This document shows, one piece after another, positions 33,768 to 44,651 of a stretch of DNA of 64,000 nucleotides. Position 1 is the stretch's first letter. Every line of letters begins with the position of its first letter. This DNA comes from Eriocheir sinensis (lineage: Eukaryota > Arthropoda > Malacostraca > Decapoda > Varunidae). Position numbers and translations under genes: made by a program. The notes beneath the pieces are model-generated. The model was not told the origin of the DNA. It was given only the letters and a program-made list of their open reading frames with translations, and ran no database searches. Where the stretch lies: the NCBI RefSeq assembly GCF_024679095.1, contig NC_066518.1:1777678-1841677 (forward strand), read 5' to 3'.

Positions 33768-34022
33768 CTCTATCTATCTATCTACTATCTATCTATCTGT
33801 CTGTCTATTTGTCTATCTATCAATCTATATCATCCATCTATCTGTCTGTGGATGTATGTGTGTCTGTCTGTTTCACCCTCTCTCTCCATCTACCTGTCTG
33901 TATTTTTGGTGTCTATCTATCTTTCTATCTATCAATCTATCTACCTATCAATATCGTCTATCTATCTATCTGTGTCTCTATTTGTCTGCCATTTTATCTT
34001 TCTCTCTGTCTGTCTACCTCTA
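33768..34022. repeat. (TCTA)n/(TCTG)n compound tetranucleotide tract
   Basis: TATC/TGTC tetranucleotides persist for 250 bp with many interruptions. The Ser/Ile/Leu frames across it are artefacts. Confidence 0.93.
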
Positions 34023-34259
34023 TGTGATACCGCAAAAAAATATTCCTCCATCCACCTTCCTTCCGCTCGCCTCACCGACCCCTCACACACACACACACCT
34101 GCCGCGGAGCACACCTGCGGACGGATGGGTGTGCGAGTGAGGCCCTGGCGGAGGCGCGGAGTGGTCGTGGGGAGGGGAAAGTTTTGTCCCCTCGTGGCCA
34201 GCTTGCGAAATGTGTCCCTATCCTCAGGTGCGTGCAGGTAGCCGGGTCTGTGTCTTTGT

Positions 34260-34591
34260 GTTATATTTTGTTTTGTTTTTTTACTTCGTTTTGTGGAGAT
34301 TTTGTTTTTTTCTTCTTGTTCGGGTTTTTTCTTCTCCTTTCTCTCTCTTTCGTTGTTTGTTGGTTTAGCTTTGTCTTCTTTGTCTCTGTCACACTTTTCC
34401 TTCTTACTGCTTTTTATCTGGTTCTATTTTCTTTTTCTTCTTTTACATTTTACTTTTTTTTTTGTTCCTGGTCGTCTTTATCTTCTTTTACTCTTGTTTT
34501 CTTACTTCTTTTTCCTTCTTTATTTTTTTTCTTCTTCCTATTCGGTTTCTTTTTCTTCTTTTTCTTTTTCTTCTTCTTCTTCTTCTTCTTC

Positions 34592-34656
<65 letters not shown>

Positions 34657-34703
34657 GATGTTCGACTTCTTTTCCTCCTCCTCCTCCTCCTCCTCCTCCT
34701 CCT
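34260..34703. repeat. T/C tract ending in (TTC)8(TTA)22 and (CTC)9
   Basis: Irregular TTTTCTT sequence leads to TTC triplets (34569-34591), TTA/ATT triplets (34592-34656) and CTC triplets (34675-34703). Confidence 0.95.
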
Positions 34704-34885
34704 CTGCCGGCCCGAGGGAGCGATATATCCACTCCACTGAGCCTTATCCTGGCTGCGCCGAATTTTCCAATTTTGAAGGTTTTATATTTATCTATTTTTT
34801 GGTTCCTTGCCGAACTTCCTCATATTTTCATTCAACTGCTCATGTTCCTCCTCCTCCTCCTCCTTTTCCGTCATGGTCCAGTATA

Positions 34886-34891
34886 GTGTGT

Positions 34892-34948
<57 letters not shown>
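34886..34948. repeat. (GT)31
   Basis: GT run with one TA interruption near its start. Confidence 0.97.
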
Positions 34949-34949
<1 letters not shown>

Positions 34950-34987
34950 ACATGTGTGCATGTGTGCGCCCGCTCATGCTCTGATAT

Positions 34988-34989
<2 letters not shown>

Positions 34990-35048
<59 letters not shown>

Positions 35049-35067
35049 CCACACAGACACACACACA

Positions 35068-35115
<48 letters not shown>
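34990..35115. repeat. (CT)24 - (AC)n - (GA)21 compound microsatellite
   Basis: (CT)n at 34990-35038, (AC)n with variants to 35070, (GA)n at 35072-35115. The CT and GA arms are complementary around a 32 bp AC loop. Confidence 0.97.
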
Positions 35116-35119
<4 letters not shown>

Positions 35120-35247
35120 CTCCTTCCATTACACTCTTTTTTGCTGTATCTCTAAATAACTGCATCACCGTATATTAACCTTCAGCATTGCGTCTATAAT
35201 CACCTAACACATAACCTACATTCACACCTTTAATTGTGCCAGACGCC

Positions 35248-35296
35248 TTCCTAACCTAACCTAACCTAACCTAACCTGACCTATCTTATCCTACCC
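35248..35296. repeat. Interstitial (CCTAA)n telomere-like array
   Basis: Four to five perfect CCTAA units, then degenerate CCTGA/CCTAT/CTTATC units. This is the reverse strand of TTAGG, opposite in orientation to the array at 18735. Confidence 0.88.
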
Positions 35297-35313
35297 TGTC
35301 ATCCTCCGAGGCA

Positions 35314-35403
35314 ATGTGGGTTGTGGTCTGTATTTCTTTAGCGTGCGTCTCGGGTAGTAGTGTAACGTCTCAGTGTCAAGGAAAGTGTGTCAAGGCAGCG
35401 AAG
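35314..35403 (+). CDS. Putative first exon of a secreted Cys-containing peptide
   Basis: An ATG with G at -3 and G at +4 (AGGCAATGTGG) opens 30 codons, starting MWVVVCISLACVSGSSVTSQ and ending CQGKCVKAAK. It is followed immediately by GTAAGT, a perfect donor at 35404 (phase 0). The first 14-18 residues are hydrophobic with small residues after them, consistent with a short signal peptide cleaved near SGSS. CQGKC would then start a disulfide-containing mature chain. No stop precedes the donor; the acidic frame downstream is a purine repeat and probably intronic. No family is recognised and no matching second exon was found. Confidence 0.33.
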
Positions 35404-35979
35404 GTAAGTTGGCGCGTGGAGGAGGAGAAGGAGGAGGAAGACGACGAGGAGGAAGAAGAAGAAGAGCCGGAAAAAAATGGTGTTGGTGGTGACAGGAGAA
35501 AAGACGAGGCAATAGAAGGAGAGCAAAAAGAAAGTGGAAAGAGTGGAGCAAGTGGAGGCTGTGTGGAGTGAAGATGAACAGGAAAGAAAAGGTAAAGGAG
35601 GAGACGGACAGAGTGGGTGGTGGCGAAGTGGAATTGAAGTGGAATAAAATCAGTGACGCGGGAAATATAGAGGAAGGTCAGAGAGGAGAAAGAAGAGAAA
35701 AAGGAGATAGAGAAGAGAGGAGCTATTACTGGAGGAGGAGTCAGTAGGGAAGTGTGAATGGAATCTATATGTCGTTAATAATAATATTCATAAATGTCGA
35801 TTGTACATTAAGGCATGGCGCAGTAAACAAAGTCACTGTCGGTCAGAAGAGGAAACAGATTGCTCATCCGTACACCTGTCAGGAGCAATTACCGGTGAGG
35901 GAGAGAGGCACAGGTGTGTGTTGTGTGGGGAAGGTGAGGAGAGACACGCAAGGAGAAACAGGAGCAGAAGAGGAAGGAA
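35404..35979. other. Purine-rich, no gene
   Basis: GGA/GAA-rich sequence that would be intronic if the 35314 exon is real. Unique sequence at 35750-35900. Confidence 0.5.
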
Positions 35980-36215
35980 ACGAAACATACGACAAACAAG
36001 AAAAGAAGTCGGAAGGATGGAATAAAAAAAAGATAATGAAAAGCAATTATGGGAAAGAAAGATGACACCAGAAAATGTAAAATATAGGAGGAGGAAGGAA
36101 AGCAAACATGTGACAAACGAGAATAGGAGTCGGAGGGATGGAATAAAAAAAGATAATGAAAAGCAATTATGGGAAAGAAAGATGACACCAGAAAATGAAA
36201 AATATAAGCGTAGGA
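35980..36215. repeat. Tandem duplication, 120 bp x 2
   Basis: GATGACACCAGAAAATG ends copies at 36061 and 36181, and AAAAGCAATTATGGGAAAGA is identical in both. Confidence 0.95.
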
Positions 36216-37369
36216 GGGAAAGAAAACGAGACCTATAGGTATTAAAAGCAGGAGAGTAAAGAAAAATACTAAAATTCAGAATAGGGGAACGAGGGACAGC
36301 GAAAATATAAGGGGAGAAGAGAAAGCAAAAGCAATTCACTGATAAAAGTTAAAGGGAAACGAAAGTGAAATAAAAAAGAGTGTGAGAGGCTGAAACGACG
36401 GTGCCACGCAAAGGTTAAGCGGATTAGGGAAGCGAAGAAAAACAAGAAACAAAAAAGGACCAAATGTACGTAGAAGAAAAATAAATTAAAGAGGAACGCA
36501 ACGGGGAAAATGCGCGAGAGGAGAGGACGAAGAGAAGGAGCCACTCATAGGAGCCACAGGTCTCCCACACACGCCTCTTCTCGTCCACAATTAGCGCGGC
36601 GCCGACGCTCCCGTACGGAAATAGCTCGGCGCATCCACCTCTTGCGCAATGACTGACACAACCCGATGAAATTTTGTTTGTTGTGTCTCATTTTTTTGGC
36701 GTCCGTGGTGGGTTGCTCGAGGCGCGGCAGACTGGGGCGAGGGAGGGAGTGGGCGGGTGCTTGGGTAGGGTAAGGAAGGCAGGACAGGGAGGGCTTGGAG
36801 TGGGACTGGCTGGGGACGGGTAGGGAGGTAGGAAGGGTAGGTCGGTGAGTATGTTTATGGAGATGTAGAGAGGTAAATATACACATAAATGATACGAATA
36901 AATTTTACTCTTAAGGCTACTGAGAAACATGTTTTTATCAAGTTTGTTTATTAATTGTAGAAGTTGATATCAGACGCATGTGGCGAACAGGTTGAGTCAT
37001 CCCACGCATGTGACGCAGGGGCAGGATGATGCGGCTACCTCTCAGTCAGTATTACTCATTGCCTTCATATGCATTATCATGATGAGATGTGCTTCTGTAA
37101 GTCTCTCACAGGACGTGTTGTGCGCCGCTGCAAGCCTTCACTGCGTTTCTTGTATTGTTACTGACCTATTTTGGGGGGCTTCTCTTTTTTTTTTATATCT
37201 CGGAAGAGGTGAAGTTAGACTGAATGGTTTAAACATTAGATTTAATTAGTTGATATAGATGGCAGCAAATACAACCGTTGCAGTAGTAGTAGTTGTAGTT
37301 AGAGTAATACTGTATTAGTAATAGTAAACGTTGTAACAGTAGTACTTGTAATACTCATAAAAGTAGTAT
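36216..37369. other. No gene supported
   Basis: A/G-rich to 36540, a CpG-rich patch at 36580-36650 (TTAGCGCGGCGCCGACGCTC), a G-rich patch to 36850, then unique sequence. Confidence 0.45.
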
Positions 37370-37383
37370 TAATAATAATAATG

Positions 37384-37451
<68 letters not shown>
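37370..37451. repeat. (TAA)27
   Basis: TAA triplets with one early interruption. Confidence 0.97.
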
Positions 37452-37452
<1 letters not shown>

Positions 37453-37636
37453 CACCACTGACCCAAAGAAAAACTGAGTGAAGAAAAAAATGGAGCTAAC
37501 TTCATTCTCTCTCACCTACTCCACTCCTTCCCTCTTTCTCTCTCTCTCCCACCCTTCCCCTTCACCCCCTTCCTTACTGTCATCCCCTCCCCCACAACCA
37601 CTGCAAATTATGGGCGTGGGAAACCCGTGAAAAGTA

Positions 37637-37742
37637 CACCACCACCATCACCACCACCACCACCACCATCACCACTACCACCACCACCACTGCCACCACC
37701 ATCACCATTACAACATCAGTATCGCCGTGACTTTTGGCAGAT

Positions 37743-37784
<42 letters not shown>
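37637..37784. repeat. (CAC)n cluster and (GA)19
   Basis: CAC/CAT triplets at 37637-37712, then (GA)n at 37746-37784. Confidence 0.95.
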
Positions 37785-37786
<2 letters not shown>

Positions 37787-37814
37787 GACCCAGTGTTCCC
37801 ATTCCCTTCCTCTC

Positions 37815-38216
37815 TCTTGCCAGTGGTCATGTTTTCTCTCTCTCTCTCTCCTTACCTTTTTTATCTTCTAGAGTTTCCGTCATCTTTCTTCATCCATCCT
37901 TTTGCTCAACTCCATTTTTGCTTTCTCCTCCTCCTCCTCCTCCTCCTCCTCCTCCTCCTACTCCTTCCTTCCCTCTCTCGGTTCTCATGTTTCTTTCCTC
38001 CCTGTTTTTTTCCTCATCATTCTTCTCCCAACTTTCCTCATCGTCCACATCCCTCTTCTCTCGCTCCTTCAAGTTTTCCTTTCCTTTTTTTTCTTGGCCT
38101 TCTTCTTCTTCTTTTTTATTTCTTCTTCTTCTTCTCCTTCTTTCTTTATTTCTTCTTCTTCTTCTTCTTCTTCTTCTTCTTCTTCTTCTTCTTCTTCCTC
38201 CTCCTCCTCCTCCTTT
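37815..38216. repeat. Pyrimidine tract with (CTC)n and (TTC)n
   Basis: CTC triplets at 37926-37960, TTC triplets at 38151-38198, then CTC to 38212. Confidence 0.93.
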
Positions 38217-38273
38217 ACAACCCCCATCAGCACATATTTACGTTTGTCACGTTTAAAATGTAAATGAGATAAA

Positions 38274-38288
38274 TGACGTCATGTGACA

Positions 38289-38385
<97 letters not shown>

Positions 38386-38390
38386 GCGTG

Positions 38391-38440
<50 letters not shown>
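38274..38440. repeat. CRE octamer followed by (CT)46 - 13 bp - (GA)22
   Basis: TGACGTCA lies at 38274-38281, nine bases before a (CT)46 tract (38291-38382). After a 13 bp TATGCGTGAAAAT spacer, (GA)22 spans 38396-38440, so a hairpin of more than 40 bp is possible. Confidence 0.96.
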
Positions 38441-38444
<4 letters not shown>

Positions 38445-39198
38445 TATTGGTCATAACATCTGAAGCGTGCGTATAAAGTAACACTAACTCACACTTGTAC
38501 ACTTTCATGAACATTTATCGCAGGTGTAAAAACGTGTTAAAGGCGATATCAAACCTTGAGAGGAGAAAATAAAGGGAGAACACGGCATTTCGTTTCTCCT
38601 CCTCTCCTTCCCTCTATCTATCTATCTCTGTCATGGCTTCATTTTAACTCTCCTTTTGCTTCTTATATGTTCTTTTCCTTTATTTTTGTTCCCTTGTATC
38701 TGTCATTCCTTTGTAGGCTTCTAACTTTCCTCCCTTTTACTTTTACATGTTTTCTTTCCCTTTAAACTTTCTTTCTTTTTCTGTGCATTAACTTTCCCTT
38801 TTTACGTTTACCTGTATTGTTCCCTTTCCTTGGCTTCTCTTCCTCTGATACTACCGTTTTATACTGCTTTCATTATGTATTTCCTCTTTTTCATCTCCTG
38901 TTCTCTGCCTTCCCATCTTCCATTTACATTGATTATCACTGATTGTCTCTCCCTTCCTCTATGTTACTTTTTCGTCATAGCACCTCCTCGTTTCCCCTTC
39001 CGGTTAATCTCTTCTCTGTTCTCCCGTTTGATCTTTTTGCGCCTCTTACAGCTGCAGTGTTTCAGCTAGAGCGTCTTCGTGTTTCCTGCAAATTCGCTTT
39101 TCATGGTTCAAGCTCTCGAATAGATCAGCTCTGTTTAGATTCGTTCCTTCCGACTACGATTTATCTCCTCAGTGAAGCTTAAGTGTTGTGGTATAAGA
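38441..39198. other. Pyrimidine-rich non-coding
   Basis: T/C-rich from 38590 to about 39050. No gene supported. Confidence 0.5.
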
Positions 39199-39240
39199 TA
39201 GATAGATAGATAGATAGATAAGTAGATAGATAGATAAAGA
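39199..39240. repeat. (GATA)9
   Basis: GATA tetranucleotides with one AGTA interruption. Confidence 0.95.
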
Positions 39241-39394
39241 TAATTGAGATAGAGAAAAAAACTTACCGACCACCAGGTGACAGATGAGTGACAGACAAAT
39301 GACGGTTACCACGAAGACTCTTTATTCTCCGAACTGTCTTAAAATATTATTCCTCTGAACCTCCTGCTGGCAAACACAGTTACTAAGGTGTTGT

Positions 39395-39787
39395 GGTCGA
39401 ACTGAGCATAGCGATGTGAGCTACCGGGAAAAGGATTGGCATGGGTGATCGCATTATCGGAGACTTCTAGGTAATCGCCTCAACGCGTATTATACAATGT
39501 TAAACGGTAGCAAAGCCTCTCTCTCATGTTTTCAGCGCTGGGGATAGCGTTATGTGGTATACCAGGAAAAGGGATGACACTTAATCGCTTTACTGGTGTA
39601 TTTCTGAACTGTGATGGAGATACGAGGTTACACGGATACAATTCACCTCGTTCCTCTCATGTTTTCAGCGCAGGGGATAGCGTTATGTGGTATACCAGGA
39701 AAAGGGATGACACTTAATCGCTTTACTGGTGTATTTCTGAACTGTGATGGAGATACGAGGTTACATGGATACAATTCACCTCGCTTC
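39395..39787. repeat. Tandem duplication, 133 bp x 2 plus an older third copy
   Basis: CATGTTTTCAGCGC begins near-identical copies at 39525 and 39658, containing GTTATGTGGTATACCAGGAA and GAGATACGAGGTTACA. The stretch at 39405-39490 (AGCATAGCGATGTGAGCTAC followed by CGGGAAAAGGAT) resembles them and looks like an older third unit. Confidence 0.92.
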
Positions 39788-40134
39788 TGAAAGCCGTGTA
39801 TAGCAAATAACCTGTTTTCTTGGTAATGTTTTTTTTATTTTACCGTAAAGAAAACATCTCAGGGACAAATAAAAAAATTAAAAAGCCTGCCAAACGCTGC
39901 TCCTAGAAAAGTAAACAAAAAAGAGTGGCCAAAATAGAGTTCAATGTGGTATAGAAAACGGAGCAGAACTAAGCTTTCCACTGTTATCGAAGCATATATG
40001 GAGACACGGGGAGTAGTCGATGGCCAAGCAATAGTGAGGCATAACACTGAGGTAAGGCAGTAAGGTATAAACACGTGACGCAAACAGAACGAATATTTTA
40101 GGAAAGTAGGTTTATCATTATTGTCTACAGCTGT

Positions 40135-40136
<2 letters not shown>
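39788..40136. other. No gene supported
   Basis: A-rich unique sequence. Confidence 0.5.

Positions 40137-40182
<46 letters not shown>
40137..40182. repeat. (GT)23
   Basis: Perfect run. Confidence 0.97.
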
Positions 40183-40183
<1 letters not shown>

Positions 40184-40278
40184 CTCATTCTACATACACA
40201 CCCATATCCCCCCCCTCCCTTTACCAAACCCTTTCATCCCCACCAATACCACCACTGACCCTTCTCCCCCCCTCCCCA

Positions 40279-40470
40279 CCATTGCCAGATTGCTGTACTT
40301 AGAGCATTGTGTTCACTAACTTTTGACACTTGACGATCCCCAAAAGACATCAAAAATTAACGATTGTAATGATAACTTTAAATGAGTCTCGTTATTTGGG
40401 TGCAGGAGATAGTTATTGGATCGGAAGTCGGTATAAAGAAGAGACTGAGTAAGGCAATCTGGGAACGCTG
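40279..40470 (+). mobile_element. MITE family B, copy 3 (about 190 bp)
   Basis: The left end ATTGCCAGATTGCTGTACTT and the right end GACTGAGTAAGGCAATCTGG are diverged inverted repeats. The interior TAAATGAGTCTCGTTATTTG is shared with the copy at 31475. This is the most diverged of the four copies at its termini. Confidence 0.8.
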
Positions 40471-40623
40471 CCCCCCCCTCCCCCCCTCCTTTATAATGAT
40501 TGTTTCTACTCTCCCCAATCCCAAAATCCCTTCCCTTTTCTCTACTCCAAAAGCACCATCACTAACATCATCATCACTCACCCCTCTCCCGTACCACCTA
40601 ATCATGATCGTCTAGACCCACCC

Positions 40624-40700
40624 CCTTTTTTTTTTACAACTAAGGAGACAGCACAAGGGCACAATAAAAGGAAACAACAATAAAAAAAAAAGCCCGCTAC
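40624..40700 (-). mobile_element. Short dispersed A-tailed repeat (SINE-like), copy 3
   Basis: T run, ACTAAGGAGACAGCACAAGGG, A-rich spacer and AAAGCCCGCTACTC: the inverse of the copies at 4172 and 47239. Confidence 0.72.
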
Positions 40701-41154
40701 TCTTACACCCTCGCTCCCTCTCCTTTTCCTCTGCTCCAGAAACACCATCAATTCATTACCACCACGAGCACCACCAGCATCATCGCCACCACCACCACCA
40801 CCACCCTTTGTCGGTCAGGTATTCCCACGCATCACCTGCTGGTCATCTCGCCCGGCCACTGAGTCATCATCACCCGGGTAAGTCGTGCACGTGTGGCCCA
40901 GAAACAGAACAGGGGCACGCGTCACCTTAACACAATCGGCTGCTCATGTTTTCTTTCTTTTTTCTTTTCTTTTCCTTCTTCTCCTCTACCTATGCCATTT
41001 TGACCACCACCTTTCATTTTCTTTTTTTTGTTTGTTTTTGCTCCTCCTGTGCCATTCTTTACACCACCACCTATATATATATTTTTTTTTGCTTTTTCGA
41101 TTCCATTTTTTAATACCGATATGCGATCAGTGAAATGTGTATAGTGAGGTGCAT

Positions 41155-41156
<2 letters not shown>
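40701..41156. other. No gene supported
   Basis: (CCA)n at 40758-40805, a CpG-containing segment to 40930, then T/C-rich sequence. Confidence 0.5.

Positions 41157-41225
<69 letters not shown>
41157..41225. repeat. (CA)34
   Basis: Perfect run. Confidence 0.98.
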
Positions 41226-41227
<2 letters not shown>

Positions 41228-41311
41228 AATTAGTCCACTTACAACGTAGCTACTGAACCTTCTCATTCTGTTGTACTTTTTATTGTTCTTTGTAGCTGAA
41301 TATAAAGACCA

Positions 41312-41312
<1 letters not shown>

Positions 41313-41369
<57 letters not shown>
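41313..41369. repeat. (CT)28
   Basis: Perfect run. Confidence 0.97.
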
Positions 41370-41371
<2 letters not shown>

Positions 41372-41729
41372 ACCCTGAAATATACAGCGAGTGTTTTTTT
41401 TGGGGGGTAATGAAGCAAAGTCGATAACATAACAGGTATTTATGGACCCAAAACCAATACATCGTTCGGTTTCCTTCCCTTCCACGACCTCCCATATTTC
41501 TCAACTCCTCCATGTCAAACGTTAGAGCTTTTTCTCTCTCTCTCCCCTTCCTCGTCTACACACCCATAATCCCCTCTTATACACCACATTAACTCCCATC
41601 TTTACGGCTTCCAAATCGATGGTTATTGCAATTCCGATACATTTCCAGAGCTTCGTTGGGGCGGAAGGAGGGATTCGAAGCACGTGGCCGAACCGAATGA
41701 GTCCCACGGTCAAGTTCAGCTCAACCAAG
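41370..41729. other. Unique sequence, possible promoter of the next feature
   Basis: Balanced composition and no repeats from 41580 to 41730. CACGTG at 41681 and a CGAAGCACGTGGCCGAACCG string lie 50 bp upstream of a putative start. Confidence 0.3.
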
Positions 41730-41809
41730 ATGGCGGGACGGGGCGGCTGTGTGTGTTGGGGGTCTCCTGTTCTCATCGCAATTACTGATACCTCGAGGCG
41801 TCTACGAGG
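41730..41809 (+). CDS. Putative first coding exon with YY1-type start context
   Basis: ACCAAGATGGCGGGA provides an optimal initiation context (A at -3, G at +4) and also a full YY1/Pho site (AAGATGGCGG), a combination common at metazoan start sites. The frame reads MAGRGGCVCWGSPVLIAITD then TSRRLR, and the exon ends at an AGG/GTGAGT donor (41810, phase 2). The sequence around it is non-repetitive. No family is recognised and no second exon was identified; purely 5' untranslated use is possible. Confidence 0.35.
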
Positions 41810-41919
41810 GTGAGTATGTCATTATAGTGTAGCTAAGGATGCGGTTATGTCTCTCGGTGGGGTATAGGAGGCTGCAGGGAGAGGTGTTCGGGGTAATGAA
41901 GGAATAGGAAGGATAGGAT

Positions 41920-42139
41920 GTGAGGCTTAGATATATGTGTTCCCGATCCATGTTGCCCACCCTCCTGCCTCTCCTGTTCCCTCCCGTCTCAATCTCTCCC
42001 TCCTTCCTTCCCTCTTATGTCTCCATTTCTCCATATTTCAGTCTTTTTCCTTCTCTTACTTCCCCTATTCCTTACCTCCTCTCTTATTTCTTGTCCACCT
42101 CTGTCTCCTCTCTTCTTCCTCTCCCTTTCGTGTCCTGAG
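41920..42139. repeat. Pyrimidine segment, left half of a split duplication
   Basis: The run from about 42015 (TCTCCATTTCTCCATATTTC to TGTCCTGAG) is repeated at about 42586-42689 (ATATCCATCGTTCCGTATTT to TGTCCTGAG). A hAT-type MITE now separates the two halves. Confidence 0.75.
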
Positions 42140-42356
42140 TAGGGGTGGGCAGGTACCAGCTAAACGGTACGGTACCGGTACCAGATTGCTCGGTACCGGT
42201 ACCAGTTGCTCGGATTTATTTATTGGATTTATTGATAATTCTTCATGTCCGATTTTTTTTTTAGGTTGCTAATAAATATTGTTATTAGACTATGATCGAG
42301 TACATCCATAATAACTATACATGCTATTTTTTTATCGAAAAAATAAATATTCACTT

Positions 42357-42401
<45 letters not shown>

Positions 42402-42554
42402 CTTTACAGGAAATTTATTTGGGAATTTCATCAGAAGTCATTAAGAAAAAAAAAAACACCTTCGGGTACCGGTACCGGTACCGGTACTAACGGTACCTGA
42501 GTTTTCGGTACCGGTACTACCGGTACTCAAATTAACGGTACTTGCCCATCCCTA
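42140..42554. mobile_element. hAT-type MITE with GGTACC subterminal repeats, 415 bp
   Basis: The left end TAGGGGTGGGCAGGTACC and the inverted right end TAGGGATGGGCAAGTACC form 18 bp terminal inverted repeats with two mismatches. Flanking octamers GTCCTGAG (42132-42139) and GTCTTGAG (42555-42562) fit the 8 bp target duplication of hAT elements, with one later substitution. Both subterminal regions are packed with CGGTACCGGTACC hexamers, probably transposase-binding repeats. A (GA)18 microsatellite (42362-42397) lies inside. No transposase is encoded. Confidence 0.88.
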
Positions 42555-43117
42555 GTCTTGAGCCGTCTCCTTCCCTCCCTCTTGTATATCCATCGTTCCG
42601 TATTTCAATCTTTTCCCTCTCCTACTTCCTATTCTGCCCACCTCACTCCCTATTATTTCCTCCTCGTCTCCCTCCCGTGTCCTGAGCCTATTAATGAAGT
42701 GTTTTTGTAGCTTCATACTTTGTGACGATAAGTGCAGAGAGGGTGGGAGAACTTGAGCGTGTGGAGGGGAGGCTGTGTCATTCTCTATCATTGTTACTCC
42801 ATTATTCTCCTTATCTCCGTGCCTGTCTTTCCTTCCCCCCTCTCTCTTCCTCCTCTCACTTCCCCTCTCTCTTCCTCTCCCCCCAACAAGGCTCTCGCGT
42901 GACCCTTTCCAAAGCACCGCCTCGTTTCTCTTGATGACACTGATCTAAGGCGCCGCGAGTCTGCCCTAATGGAGCTCTGCGGTAGCCGGCAGTGGGCGGG
43001 GGCGGCCCTCGGGAGTACTGAAGATTGAGTGGGTTGGGTCTGCGTTTGTGTGCCTGGGATTTAGTGAGGCTCGTCTCCAGGGTAGCTTTGCACGGATGGG
43101 TCGACGGAATGCCTGGG
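42555..43117. other. Pyrimidine-rich, then GC-richer unique
   Basis: Includes the second half of the split duplication (42586-42689). CpG-rich patch at 42950-43010. No gene. Confidence 0.5.
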
Positions 43118-43410
43118 AATGCTGGGAATGGTCTCCTGGAGTGGGTGTGACTGGGTCTAAATGGGTTGTTTGTTGACTGGGGATGGTTTGTTGGAATAGC
43201 TGGACGTCGGTGGGAATAGATGACTGGAATGACTGATAGAGGGAGAAAGTGTTGGTGTGGATAACTGGGAATGGTCTGGAGTGGGTGTGACTGGGTGTAA
43301 ATGGGTTGTTTCTTGACTGGGAATGGTTTGTTGGAATAGCTGGACGTCGGTGGGAATAGATGACTGGAATAACTGAAAGAGGGAGAAAATGTTGCTGTGG
43401 ATAACTGGGA
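43118..43410. repeat. Tandem duplication, 140 bp x 2
   Basis: GCTGGACGTCGGTGGGAATA recurs at 43200 and 43340. GAGTGGGTGTGACTGGGT and GTGGATAACTGGGAA are also shared. The segment is G-rich with many short CTGGGAATG words. Confidence 0.95.
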
Positions 43411-43524
43411 ACGATTGGGAATTCTATGCTGAGTGGGAGTGAATCTTTGTAATGTCTCTGTATGCACGGGAGTCAGTAAATGTTTGTATATGGGCGGGAA
43501 TCAACTACTATTAACACTTGATTG

Positions 43525-43670
43525 AAGAATGGGAGGAAGGTGGAGTGAGGCTTTTATGGGAGTAGATATTGGAGTGCTGTGAAATGGAAGGGGATGATAC
43601 TTGTGAAGAATGTGGAGTGATGCTTTCATGGGAGTAGATATAAAAGGAATGAGGTGGAATAGAAAGGGGA
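43525..43670. repeat. Diverged duplication, about 81 bp x 2
   Basis: GGTGGAGTGAGGCTTTTATG and ATGTGGAGTGATGCTTTCAT head two copies that both continue with GGGAGTAGATAT. Confidence 0.8.
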
Positions 43671-44470
43671 GATAGTTCTGTTTACATTCCTGGAGGAGGT
43701 TGAGGCTCAAACATTGTTGGTAGGATTCGCTGGAGTACCTTGGGGCATGTATTGAAATGTGATTAAGCTGAAGCGAGTCATAGTTGAGGTAGACAGGAGA
43801 GGAAAGACGTACAGGTGAGTATGTATAGGTAATGTTTATAGTTGGGATTGAAGAGGCAGATGTAAGATAGAGGTGAAGCAGGTAGAGAAGGGAGATTGAA
43901 GGTGAGCATATCTTTGTAGATAAGAAAAATGAACGGTCTGTGAAAGAGGAAATTAACAGCATAGCAAAGGAAAAGCAAAATAATGAGGAAAAATATGAAT
44001 CGTGAAATAGTAAGCGAACGTCTGAGCAGAATAGCGAAGGGAAAGGAAAATAAGGAAATAATCTAATAATAAGGAAACACATGAATCTTGGAATAATAAG
44101 CGAATGTGTGGGCAGCAGAAGGGTGGGATTAATAATGGGAACAGCGGAGCGGAAGGGAGGATTAATAAGTGGATAGCGGTGAGTGAAACAGCTTGGAGCC
44201 GGGAAAGGAAGGGAAAGGAAGGTGAGGAATGGCGGGAAACCTTTTAATAATTACTGAACACACTGTTGCACTAATTTATTCAACCCCATTCCTGCGTAGT
44301 GGTGAGGCTAAAAGCTTATTATAGATGAGGCTTGAAAATTTAATACGAGATTTTTTTGTGTTTCATTTTGGACGTTATTAATGTCGGTAGCAGTTATATT
44401 CTCTGAAGTAATAGTTTTGTGATGTATATTTTTAGTTTATTATAATTGGCATTGTTATTTTTGTTTTTGT
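43671..44470. other. No gene supported
   Basis: G/A-rich unique sequence with short internal similarities at 43970-44110 (TAAGCGAA and CAGAATAGCGAAGG-like words). Confidence 0.5.
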
Positions 44471-44481
44471 TTTGATTCTTC

Positions 44482-44571
44482 TGCGTCTTTTTCTTCTTCT
44501 TCTTCTTCGTCTACTTCTTCTTCTTTATCTTTTCTTCTTTTTCGTCCTTCTTCTTCTTCTTCTAATTGTTG

Positions 44572-44651
<80 letters not shown>
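44482..44651. repeat. (TTC)n then (TTA)25
   Basis: TTC triplets with interruptions to 44562, then TTA triplets at 44575-44651. Same order as at 34569. Confidence 0.96.

Noticed and set aside
34184..34984. 266-codon plus frame, hydrophobic, membrane-like
   Set aside because: Hydrophobic runs are TTC/TTA/CTC triplets (Phe, Leu), followed by Cys-Val from (GT)n.
39395..39787. Possible small nuclear RNA because of a TACCAGGAAAAGGGATGA motif in repeated units
   Set aside because: No Sm site, cap-proximal box or stem structure; a plain 133 bp tandem duplication explains it.
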